DNA from: an uncultured Brachyspira sp.
GTDB lineage: Bacteria > Spirochaetota > Brachyspiria > Brachyspirales > Brachyspiraceae
DNA length: 8,291 nt
Reading direction: 5' to 3'
Assembly (NCBI RefSeq): GCF_910578695.1
Contig: NZ_CAJTQJ010000029.1
Location: 1 to 8,291 of the forward strand
Shown: one piece after another, positions 1 to 6,215 of the stretch
How positions within the stretch are numbered: the first letter of the stretch is position 1
How the letters are laid out: every line of letters begins with the position of its first letter
The notes under the pieces: generated by a model
Told to the model about the DNA's origin: nothing
The model's database searches: none
The model's input: only the letters and a program-made list of their open reading frames with translations
Position numbers and translations under genes: made by a program

Positions 1-360
1 CCTCTTCTAATATATTTATATCTTCTTCATCATCTATATGATTAGAGTCCAAAAGTTCTTCATCAGAATACTCTTTCATTTCTAGTTCATCATCATCTTT
101 ATTACTTTGAGTATCTTCTTCTATGTTTTCAGTATTTTCTTTTTCTTGTAGTTCTTCTAATTCTTCTAGTTTCTCTAACCCCTCTTCTAATATATTTATA
201 TCTTCTTCATCATCTATATGATTAGAGTCCAAAAGCTCATCATCAGTATACTCTTTCATTTCTAATTCATTTTCTTCTTCTTTACTATTTTGGGTATCTT
301 CTTGTATATTTTCAGTATTTTCTTTTTCTTCTAGTTCTTCTAAACCTTTTTCTATATAAC
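1..360 (-). repeat. Tandem duplication, 180-bp period, two copies (60 residues each)
   Basis: Bases 1-55 and 181-235 are identical, and the remainder of the two 180-bp units (1-180 and 181-360) is clearly homologous with scattered substitutions. The period is a multiple of three, so the reading frame of the acidic protein is kept. The array may continue to the left of the window. Copy number is likely to vary between strains. Confidence 0.9.
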
Positions 361-1504
361 TATTATTTAAATTTGCTAAATCTTCTATAGATAAACTTAT
401 ACTTTCATCATTATTTTCTTTTTTAGCTGTATTTGATAAGCTCTCTTCCAAATTATCCAATTCTTCTAAATTTAAGCTTATTATTTCATCAGAAGAATCA
501 TTTTTTATATCTTTTATTTCATCTAAGCTATATTGTTTTTCTTCATTATTTTCATCATCATTATTATTATCTAATATACGATCTATTTCTAAAAGTTCTT
601 CATCTTCAGTATTTTGATTATCTTCAGTGTTCTCTTCATCATAATCTATATGATTAGAATCTAAAAGTTCTTCATCAGAATACTCTTTCATTTCTAGTTC
701 ATCATCATCTTTATTACTTTGAGTATCTTTTTCTATATTTTCAGTATTTTCCTTTTCTTCTATATTTTCTTCAGTATTTTCATTATCATCTGTATCATCT
801 ATAAGATTAGAGTCTAAAAGCTCTTCATCAGAATATTCTTTCATTTCTAATCCGTAATCATTATCTAATTCATCTTTATTATCTTCTGATAAATCATCAT
901 CATCTAAAGGATTAACTTCTTTAAAATTATTATCCAAATCAAAATCTTCAACAGTTTCAATATTATTTAGTTCATCTTCTTTTAAATATTCTTCTTCATC
1001 TTCAGGCTGTTTATGCAAATTAGAGTATACATCATTTAATATCTCATCTTGATTGAGTGCCTCTTCTTCTGAATCATCTATATTTTCTGCAGAGTTTTTT
1101 TCATCATTATCTTTACTGCTGTTAGGAAATAGTCTTGACATATCTATTTCAGAATCTACTACTTGATTTGCAACTTCAATATCGCTTTCTGATAAACTTA
1201 AAGTTTCCTCAAAATTTTTATAGATTTTTGTTTCTTCTTCGGAATATGTATCATTAGCTAGTTCTATCTGCTCATCATCTTCAAGATAACTATTGATATT
1301 TATATTTCTGACTTTTTCTTTATACTCTTTAGATGTTATTTTTCCGTGAATTTTAGGGCTGTCTTTATCTGTATTTCCAACTGATATTACTGGGAATTCA
1401 TTTTCATTGATTTCTATAGTTTTATCTATAAGTTTATTTATATCATACTCATCGAGTGAGACATCTTTATTATATTCAAAAATACTAGCGAATTCTTTTT
1501 CCAC
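1..1504 (-). CDS. Acidic, repeat-rich, probably disordered protein (partial; C-terminus beyond left edge)
   Basis: I do not recognise this protein. A frame opening at GTG (1502-1504) stays free of stops to base 1, giving 501 visible residues. An in-frame TGA lies at 1517-1519. GAAGAG sits 8 nt before the GTG, and no ATG or TTG lies between that stop and the GTG, so the GTG start is well supported. The upstream gene's stop is only 2 nt away, implying co-translation. The N-terminal ~90 residues are mixed in composition; the rest is dominated by Glu, Asp, Asn, Ser and Leu. There is no signal peptide or membrane segment in the visible part, so it is probably cytoplasmic. An 18-residue motif, LEMKEYSDEELLDSNHID, occurs four times (near residues 219, 270, 414 and 474), set in runs such as ENTENIEEDTQ. 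Short SLxxEDLxxL-like pieces recur between residues 300 and 370. It could be a scaffold or polyelectrolyte-like linker; the function is unknown. Confidence 0.85.
   Translation of the reverse strand, partial: MEKEFASIFEYNKDVSLDEYDINKLIDKTIEINENEFPVISVGNTDKDSPKIHGKITSKEYKEKVRNININSYLEDDEQIELANDTYSEEETKIYKNFEETLSLSESDIEVANQVVDSEIDMSRLFPNSSKDNDEKNSAENIDDSEEEALNQDEILNDVYSNLHKQPEDEEEYLKEDELNNIETVEDFDLDNNFKEVNPLDDDDLSEDNKDELDNDYGLEMKEYSDEELLDSNLIDDTDDNENTEENIEEKENTENIEKDTQSNKDDDELEMKEYSDEELLDSNHIDYDEENTEDNQNTEDEELLEIDRILDNNNDDENNEEKQYSLDEIKDIKNDSSDEIISLNLEELDNLEESLSNTAKKENNDESISLSIEDLANLNNSYIEKGLEELEEKENTENIQEDTQNSKEEENELEMKEYTDDELLDSNHIDDEEDINILEEGLEKLEELEELQEKENTENIEEDTQSNKDDDELEMKEYSDEELLDSNHIDDEEDINILEE
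644..697 (-). repeat. Third copy of the 18-codon acidic motif
   Basis: This copy encodes LEMKEYSDEELLDSNHID in the same frame as copies at 32-85 and 212-265. Bases 663-729 are identical to bases 51-117 (67 nt, offset 612), although the material between the copies is different. Such high DNA identity between dispersed copies suggests recent duplication or gene conversion. Confidence 0.9.
797..850 (-). repeat. Fourth, most diverged copy of the 18-codon acidic motif
   Basis: This copy encodes LEMKEYSDEELLDSNLID, differing from the main form by His to Leu near its end, with several synonymous changes. It is the most N-terminal copy in the protein (about residue 219) and is probably older than those at 32-85 and 212-265. 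Confidence 0.85.
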
Positions 1505-1506
1505 TA

Positions 1507-1824
1507 TCAGTTCTCTTCATAATTTTTTCTTATAGTTGAATATCTTTTTTGTATATTAATCGTAGTATTATTAGTTATTGGTGTATTATAATCAAATCCT
1601 ATAGGTAAATAACCAAGTTCTGTCATTCCTCCGCAAAGCTCCAAAACTTCAGATACAGAAATGCCGTATTTACAAAAATATACTCCCTGATTAACAACTG
1701 CTCCTTTTACTGTAATACTAATCAATGTATTATTTGTATTTGTGTTTTTATAAAAAAAATTTAAAAGTATTCCAAATACAAATATTAATAATGTAAAAGA
1801 TAAACAAAGTATTCTATCTCTCAT
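1507..1824 (-). CDS. Small membrane-anchored SLBB (ComEA N-terminal-like) protein
   Basis: A 105-residue protein. Residues 4-24 form a hydrophobic segment after a short basic N-terminus, which fits a signal anchor with the rest outside the cytoplasm. Residues 34-92 match the SLBB/ComEA beta-grasp pattern: ITVKGAVVNQGVYF (the 'V.GaV..PGvy' strand), then SVSEVLELCGGMTE ('tv.dal..AGG.t'), and a closing strand with TNNTTINI where the family has its 'l.DG..I.V' end. Such domains bind ligands, or DNA in ComEA. The helix-hairpin-helix of ComEA is absent, so a DNA-uptake role is not supported. No clear Shine-Dalgarno precedes the ATG; an in-frame TAG at 1852-1854 and the absence of other usual start codons make this start the best one. 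It is the first gene of a unit with the acidic repeat protein 2 nt downstream. Confidence 0.8.
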   Translation of the reverse strand: MRDRILCLSFTLLIFVFGILLNFFYKNTNTNNTLISITVKGAVVNQGVYFCKYGISVSEVLELCGGMTELGYLPIGFDYNTPITNNTTINIQKRYSTIRKNYEEN

Positions 1825-1868
1825 AATATTATCGGTTATTTTATTATATAACTAAATCATTTTGTTTA

Positions 1869-1897
1869 ATGATATCATTCTTTTTATTTGTAGTCAA
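1869..1897 (-). promoter_or_regulatory. Predicted sigma-70 promoter for the SLBB/acidic-protein unit
   Basis: On the minus strand, TTGACT (1892-1897) and TATCAT (1869-1874) are separated by exactly 17 nt, each matching the consensus at five of six positions. Transcription would start near 1862, leaving a leader of roughly 38 nt. The -10 lies inside a perfect 12-bp palindrome, AATGATATCATT (1868-1879), a possible operator. A TATAAT at 1843-1848 on the same strand lacks a comparable -35. Confidence 0.55.
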
Positions 1898-1953
1898 GAT
1901 TTATATAATCAATATATAATTCTTTTTATAATACTAAAATATTTCTTTTTTGC

Positions 1954-1981
1954 TTGAATATTTATATAATAGCAGTATACT
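1954..1981 (+). promoter_or_regulatory. Predicted promoter for cheX
   Basis: TTGAAT (1954-1959) and TATACT (1976-1981) are 16 nt apart, giving a start near 1988 and a leader of about 55 nt. The -10 lies within the perfect palindrome CAGTATACTG (1973-1982). A second -10-like TATAAT at 1965-1970 has only a weak -35 (TTTCTT at 1942-1947), so overlapping promoters are possible. The rest of the 219-bp divergent region 1825-2043 shows no gene. Confidence 0.45.
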
Positions 1982-2043
1982 GTTAAAAATAGTATATTTA
2001 TTTCCGATAATAATTATAAATAAAATTATATGGTGTTATTATT

Positions 2044-2517
2044 ATGTTTGATTTAGATGTAGTAAATGCTTTCAGCAAAGGTACTGTAATTATATTAAAA
2101 AGTTATTTTAACTCAAAAGTAGGTAAGGGCGATGTAAGAATATATAGAAATGCTAATCATGTAGGCGGTGTTATTGTTTTTGTAGGTATTACAGGCGATT
2201 TGAGCGGAAGGCTTATGTTTAATATGAATAAGGCTACAGCTTTTAAATTGGCTTCTGCTCTTAATATGGAATCTATAACTGCAATAGATGATATATTTAT
2301 TGCTACTATTAAAGAATTTGTCAATATGGTTGCAGGAAGTGCAATTAATGATTTATCTACAAAACATATAGATTTGGATATGACGCCTCCTGCTATACTT
2401 ATGAGCGAACAGATGTCTATGCTTGAAAAAGAAAATGATAAAATATTATCTATAAGCTATAAAACAGAACTTGGTGAAATATTTATGAATTTAATATTAT
2501 TTAATCAAGCTAATTAA
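2044..2517 (+). CDS. cheX: Chemotaxis phosphatase CheX
   Basis: CheX dephosphorylates CheY-P and resets the chemotaxis signal in the cytoplasm; spirochaetes use it instead of CheZ. The 157-residue length is normal for the family. The catalytic E-x-x-N signature is visible as EFVNMVAG (Glu91, Asn94) on the expected helix. It is followed by the typical stretch LDMTPPAIL (about residues 111-119). The glycine-rich strand GGVIVFVGITGDLSGRLMF (41-59) also fits CheX. Only one E-x-x-N helix is present, as in CheX and unlike CheC, which has two. GGTG lies 8 nt before the ATG. No cheA, cheW or cheY is adjacent, so the gene is separated from other chemotaxis genes here. The next gene begins 7 nt after the stop and is probably co-transcribed. 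Confidence 0.88.
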   Translation: MFDLDVVNAFSKGTVIILKSYFNSKVGKGDVRIYRNANHVGGVIVFVGITGDLSGRLMFNMNKATAFKLASALNMESITAIDDIFIATIKEFVNMVAGSAINDLSTKHIDLDMTPPAILMSEQMSMLEKENDKILSISYKTELGEIFMNLILFNQAN

Positions 2518-2524
2518 TAAATTT

Positions 2525-2857
2525 GTGCCTAAAATTATACAATATTCTATATTACTTTTTATATTTTTTTTATTTTTAAAAATTATTATCACTAATATTT
2601 TCGTCTTAAAAAAGGCTGATATTTTTTTAAATAAATATTTCAAAGATGAAAATAAATTATATTCCTTAAAAGAAGTATCAAAAGCATTTAAGCTGGAAGA
2701 AGAACATTTTTTAAAACTTTTATCAACTTTAGAGAAATACCATTACTTTGATTTTTTTAATAAAAGAGGAGTAACAATGGTAAAAGATTTTTATTCAAAA
2801 TATGAGTTAAAATATTTGATTAGGCTCTTATGTAAAAAGCAGAAATTAAATATTTAA
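2525..2857 (+). CDS. Small membrane-anchored protein of unknown function
   Basis: I do not recognise this 110-residue protein. Residues 7-28 are strongly hydrophobic and should form one membrane helix. The remainder (about 30-110) is basic and helical. Residues 46-75 (YSLKEVSKAFKLEEEHFLKLLSTLEKY) have the rhythm of a small helix-turn-helix or winged-helix domain, but that is only suggestive. The GTG start at 2525 has no visible Shine-Dalgarno; its position 7 nt after the cheX stop suggests translational coupling. The next in-frame ATG, at residue 85, would remove most of the protein. The gene ends at 2857, exactly where the convergent HD-GYP gene ends, with no room for a separate terminator. 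The gene call is fairly good; the function is unknown. Confidence 0.65.
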   Translation: MPKIIQYSILLFIFFLFLKIIITNIFVLKKADIFLNKYFKDENKLYSLKEVSKAFKLEEEHFLKLLSTLEKYHYFDFFNKRGVTMVKDFYSKYELKYLIRLLCKKQKLNI

Positions 2858-3997
2858 CTACATTATTTCTTTTATAAAAATATCATGAGATGAAGATAAA
2901 TCAATTATTTCCAATTCATCGCTTACAGTTCCGTCTAAATGCTTAACTACAGAAAGTACAGGTCTTAATGGAAGATTAGGATTTTGCTCTATAACTCTTG
3001 CAATGCTTCCGTTAGAAAGCTTTACTCTTGTATTATTAGGATAAAAACCTACAGCTTTTTGAAAAGCTTTTACAACATCGCTGTCAAAGTCTTTTTTAGC
3101 AAGCGATATTATTATTTTTACAGCTTTATCAGGGGGGGAAGGTATTCCGTGCTCTCCTTTTGTTATTAAATTATTAAATGTATTGCAAATAGATACTATT
3201 TTACTATATAAGCTTATATCTTTATTATCTTTTTGAAAAGGATATCCTGTACCGTCATATTTTTCATGATGTTCAAGCACTATATCTGCAATATTATCAT
3301 CTAAATTATCTCTTTTTACTAATTTGTATCCTTGAGTAGGATGTTTCTTTAATATATTTTCTTCCTCTTTTGTGAGATTTGATTTAGTAAGCAGACTTTC
3401 CTGAATAAGCACTTTGCCTATATCATGCACTAATGCCCCAAGCATAATATTTGCCATATCTACCTTTGTGAGATTTAATTCGCCTGCAGTTATAGCAGAT
3501 AAAGTTGCTACATCCACAGCATGCTTATACATTGTTTCATCTTTTCTCTTAAGCATAGAAAGATATGAATGTGCATCTTTATTTTCTACGATAGATGACA
3601 GCATATTATTTACTTCTTTTTTCATAGAATCAAAATCTATACTTCCGCCGCTTCTTGCTGTTTCATATAATGATTTAGTTTTTTCTATAGTAATTTCCTT
3701 ATTTTTATAAACTTCTTCACTATCAATTTTTAATATTTTTTTACCATTTTCTTCTATAACGCCTCTTAAAACTGCTTTTCTGCCGTCTCCAAATGTATTA
3801 ATATTATTTTCTTTTCTCAAATCTAACAGATCCATCACGCTTACAGTTGTAATAGAGTTTCTTTTTAAAGTTTCTATAATATCTTTTGTAATGATAGTTC
3901 CGATATCAACTATTCTTTTTTCATCGCTATTATATATATTACTAGCTGCTTTCATTCCCTCTTTTACTTCATTTAATGGTATGGTAATTTTTGGCAT
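2858..3997 (-). CDS. HD-GYP domain protein (probable cyclic-di-GMP phosphodiesterase, with an Asp-to-Asn change)
   Basis: HD-GYP proteins hydrolyse cyclic di-GMP and influence motility and surface behaviour. This 379-residue protein has an N-terminal region (1-60, starting ITIPLNEVKEGM) like those preceding many HD-GYP domains, a linker, and the HD-GYP core at about 145-325. Visible core residues are His159, the HD pair His191-Asp192 with Lys195, His219 (KKHP), His243-His244 and the signature GTGYP (249-253). The family's usual last metal-binding Asp ('vaDvfdaL') is Asn272 in SICNTFNNLI, so activity or metal content may differ. A C-terminal stretch (316-365, GFYPNNTRVKLSNG onward) matches the extension common in this family. 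The ATG has a strong GGAGA Shine-Dalgarno at 4006-4010, 8 nt away. No REC or membrane sensor domain is present. It is convergent with the cheX pair. Confidence 0.88.
   Translation of the reverse strand: MPKITIPLNEVKEGMKAASNIYNSDEKRIVDIGTIITKDIIETLKRNSITTVSVMDLLDLRKENNINTFGDGRKAVLRGVIEENGKKILKIDSEEVYKNKEITIEKTKSLYETARSGGSIDFDSMKKEVNNMLSSIVENKDAHSYLSMLKRKDETMYKHAVDVATLSAITAGELNLTKVDMANIMLGALVHDIGKVLIQESLLTKSNLTKEEENILKKHPTQGYKLVKRDNLDDNIADIVLEHHEKYDGTGYPFQKDNKDISLYSKIVSICNTFNNLITKGEHGIPSPPDKAVKIIISLAKKDFDSDVVKAFQKAVGFYPNNTRVKLSNGSIARVIEQNPNLPLRPVLSVVKHLDGTVSDELEIIDLSSSHDIFIKEIM
3132..3138 (-). repeat. C7 homopolymer inside the HD-GYP gene
   Basis: Seven consecutive C on the coding strand (G7 on the plus strand) spell part of Ser287-Pro288-Pro289. 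In such an AT-rich sequence this is a conspicuous tract. A one-base slip would shift the frame after the GTGYP signature and alter the last ~90 residues. Confidence 0.9.
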
Positions 3998-4042
3998 TTA
4001 AAATATCTCCGCAATCAAAAATAATAAATCATTATATCAGAT

Positions 4043-4073
4043 TATATAATATCATATAGCTGTATATTATCAA
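4043..4073 (-). promoter_or_regulatory. Tentative promoter for the HD-GYP gene
   Basis: On the minus strand TTGATA (4068-4073) is followed after 19 nt by TATATA (4043-4048). The spacing is long and the region is nearly all A and T, so this is weak. The rest of the 228-bp gap 3998-4225 shows no gene. I also found no convincing GC-rich hairpin that could terminate the operon ending at 4226; a 7-bp all-AT stem at 4200-4219 is the only candidate. Confidence 0.25.
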
Positions 4074-4225
4074 GTAAAATTATATTAATATTGTAATAAT
4101 AACCTATTTATAAATATAAAAATATTTCATAAATAAAATATGCTTTTAGCTTAGAATACAGTTTTTAAATCATTTTATATAAAAAATTAGAACCAAATAT
4201 TAAATATAAATTTATTTAAGAAAAA

Positions 4226-5131
4226 TTAAAAATTTTCAATACCATATTTTTTTCTTAATTTATCTCTTACAAATTTTATTGGAATCCACCAAATTAACTT
4301 TTGTATAAATGTTTTCTTTTTAATATCATTGGCATCTTTAGTACGAACTATTATATAATCTCCAGCTTCATATAAATATTTTATTGGAATAGGTTCTAAA
4401 TTTTCTAAAATCCAATTACTATAAGAAATATAGACCATAGTATATAGGTTGTCTTTAAAATAATTTATATCTAAAACTTTATTTTCTATTTTTTGATATA
4501 AATTGGTTGCCTTATTCATAGTTTCCTCTTTAGCAAAATATATAATATCTGATCCTACAAGAAAATATTTATATTCTACTAATCCTCTGGCAAATGGCTT
4601 ATATCCATAAAAAATTGCATTATTCGGTATAGGTATATTATTGTCTGTAAATAATTTTAAAAAATCATCTATTATAAATTCAGTTTTAAATAAAATATCA
4701 GGTCTAGTTGTTATAACATAATCATACTTTATATTATTATCTTTAGAATATTCCATTCTTAATTTATTAACCATATATTTAGTATATGCCATATTCACTA
4801 TTACTTTATAAGATATATTTATATCATTCACTTTTATTTTTAACTCATTATCTTCTACATCTATTTGCTCTGTTATTAATATTTTCTTCGGATTATATAT
4901 TTCTATTATTTGATTTTTTATTTTCTCTGTAATATGGGTTCCTCTTTGTTCAGCTTTTTGATTATGCCATGTTTTTGTAGAATGGTCTGTTTCATTCCAT
5001 GTATGTATAAATATATCTACATTATATCCTTTTTTTTTATTTGGAATTACAATTTTTTCGATTAATGAGATGTAAACATATTCATAACTTCTTAAATGTC
5101 CAAATAACTGTAGAGCTATATTTTTTTGCAT
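4226..5131 (-). CDS. Capsule-type glycosyltransferase-like protein
   Basis: A 301-residue cytoplasmic protein resembling polysaccharide-locus glycosyltransferase-like proteins that open with a 'GqlRty' motif and carry an 'RPD' motif. Visible marks are GHLRSYE (11-17), DIFIHTW (39-45) and YDYVITTRPDILF (136-148), which contains the probable acidic nucleotide-sugar/metal site Asp145. The tail (275-297) is basic and aromatic with an IWWIP core and could sit on the membrane surface. It is the last gene of the operon, 23 nt after the cupin stop, with its own GGAG (5140-5143) 8 nt before the ATG. It is the likeliest enzyme to transfer the activated group made by the upstream genes to a surface glycan, but donor and acceptor are unknown. 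A run of nine A at 5030-5038 encodes Lys32-34. Confidence 0.7.
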   Translation of the reverse strand: MQKNIALQLFGHLRSYEYVYISLIEKIVIPNKKKGYNVDIFIHTWNETDHSTKTWHNQKAEQRGTHITEKIKNQIIEIYNPKKILITEQIDVEDNELKIKVNDINISYKVIVNMAYTKYMVNKLRMEYSKDNNIKYDYVITTRPDILFKTEFIIDDFLKLFTDNNIPIPNNAIFYGYKPFARGLVEYKYFLVGSDIIYFAKEETMNKATNLYQKIENKVLDINYFKDNLYTMVYISYSNWILENLEPIPIKYLYEAGDYIIVRTKDANDIKKKTFIQKLIWWIPIKFVRDKLRKKYGIENF

Positions 5132-5154
5132 TTTTTATACTCCAGAAAAATGTA

Positions 5155-5478
5155 CTATACTGTATATTTATCATTATTAATGCTTGGTATTTTTACTACA
5201 ACATTTATTGTATTATCTTCTAAAGCTTCAAAATCTGTAGATTCATTCGGCTCCATAATAACAATATCTCCATAAGAATATTCTATACCATTCATTTTTA
5301 CTTTGCCTGAAATTATTACAGTAAATTCAGTAGCTATTATATGATAATGAGATTTTTCATATTCTCCTTTATTATATTTTTTTACGGCTACTTCTACATC
5401 ATTTGTTTTTAATAAACTTGGTTCAAAATTTCCTATAAACCATCCTTTAACCATATCATCTAACTTTGCTATTTTCAT
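5155..5478 (-). CDS. Single-domain cupin protein
   Basis: A 107-residue protein of the small beta-barrel cupin class. The first cupin motif is nearly complete: Gly38, His44 and His46 (SHYH), Glu51 and Gly58, all in the usual spacing, so three of the metal ligands are present. The second motif begins GDIVIMEPNEST (70-81), but where the family normally has its histidine there is Phe83. Metal binding may therefore be weaker or absent. In polysaccharide operons such proteins can be sugar-phosphate isomerases, epimerases or binding proteins; which applies here cannot be told. The start overlaps the stop of the preceding nucleotidyltransferase-like gene (ATGA, 5475-5478). A strong AAGGAGA (5492-5498) lies 13 nt before the ATG, longer than usual, and no other start codon lies between them. 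Confidence 0.75.
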   Translation of the reverse strand: MKIAKLDDMVKGWFIGNFEPSLLKTNDVEVAVKKYNKGEYEKSHYHIIATEFTVIISGKVKMNGIEYSYGDIVIMEPNESTDFEALEDNTINVVVKIPSINNDKYTV

Positions 5479-6209
5479 TTTGTATCTATTTTCTCCTTAA
5501 GTTCCAAAATATATTGTGCTAATTGTGTTTCATTTTTTAAAGGATGAAATTTTGAATTATCTATTTTATATAGCCCAACTCGTTTTTGTTCTAATATCAT
5601 TTCATTAACTACTTGACTTAAATAAAAACAGTTATTAATTGGACTGTCTTTTCTTATAACATTTTGAGAAGATTTTATATATTCGTATCCATTTTTAAAA
5701 TAATAAAAACTCACTAAAGCATTATTACTTAAAGGTTTTTTTTCAGATATTTCTATTACTTCTCCATTATTATCTAATATTGCAAATGAATATCTTGGAT
5801 GTATGGAGTTAAAAGATACTATTCCTAAATCATAATTATTTTCTCTAAAATAATTTATAATATCTATCCAGTTTTCATCTGTAAAATCATTAATAGCTGC
5901 TATTAAAAGCTCATTATCATTATCAATATATTCTGAAGCAAGTAAAGAAGAACATACAGCACCTTTAGTATTGCCTCTAATATTAATAATAACTGCATCT
6001 TCAATTTTTCTTTTTATTATTTCATCTACATAAAAATTTTTAATATCATTTTCCCTAATACAGAATATGGATTGTTTTGGATTAATATATTTGGCAAAGT
6101 CTATTAACCTCTCTAATATCATTCTTTGATTGATTTCAGTCATATATATAGGATAATTATCAGCAGATATATTTAAATTATCACCGCCCATTAAAAATAC
6201 TATATTCAT
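5475..6209 (-). CDS. Degenerate nucleotidyltransferase-like protein (paralogue of the gene at 7467-8213)
   Basis: A 244-residue protein with the GT-A fold pattern of sugar-phosphate nucleotidyltransferases. It is clearly related to the operon's first gene: both share IDNDE/NEL, an aspartate after the central strand, an 'I..Y....N.YD' segment, SF, VIE..EKK.LSN and a following strand with FK.G. The nucleotide-binding signature is lost: where the paralogue reads MAGRGSRF it has MGGDNLNI, the PKPL lysine is missing (YPIYM), and the C-terminal GTPxDL is HPLKNETQL. Asp108 keeps the position of the catalytic metal Asp. It may be a binding, regulatory or partner subunit, or use another mechanism. ATG 6209 is preferred over TTG 6215 because the GAGGG Shine-Dalgarno (6220-6224) is 10 nt from the ATG but only 4 from the TTG. 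It starts 6 nt after the HAD stop. Confidence 0.78.
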   Translation of the reverse strand: MNIVFLMGGDNLNISADNYPIYMTEINQRMILERLIDFAKYINPKQSIFCIRENDIKNFYVDEIIKRKIEDAVIINIRGNTKGAVCSSLLASEYIDNDNELLIAAINDFTDENWIDIINYFRENNYDLGIVSFNSIHPRYSFAILDNNGEVIEISEKKPLSNNALVSFYYFKNGYEYIKSSQNVIRKDSPINNCFYLSQVVNEMILEQKRVGLYKIDNSKFHPLKNETQLAQYILELKEKIDTK

Positions 6210-6215
6210 AAACAA

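Noticed and set aside
433..657. Plus-strand 74-residue frame rich in Leu, His and Tyr
   Set aside because: It lies opposite the acidic repeat gene and is the mirror of its Glu/Asp/Asn codons. It has no domain and the minus-strand frame is far longer.
1507..1824. ComEA DNA-uptake protein
   Set aside because: Only the SLBB-like part is present; the helix-hairpin-helix DNA-binding region is missing and no competence genes are nearby.
2984..3710. Plus-strand frames at 2984-3169 and 3414-3710
   Set aside because: Both lie antisense within the HD-GYP gene, which has complete family motifs across these positions.
4200..4219. All-AT inverted repeat after the glycosyltransferase-like gene as a terminator
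   Set aside because: A seven-base A/T stem is too weak and is not followed by a clean T run on the minus strand.
5041..5223. Plus-strand 60-residue frame
   Set aside because: It is antisense to the ends of the glycosyltransferase-like and cupin genes and has no recognisable feature.
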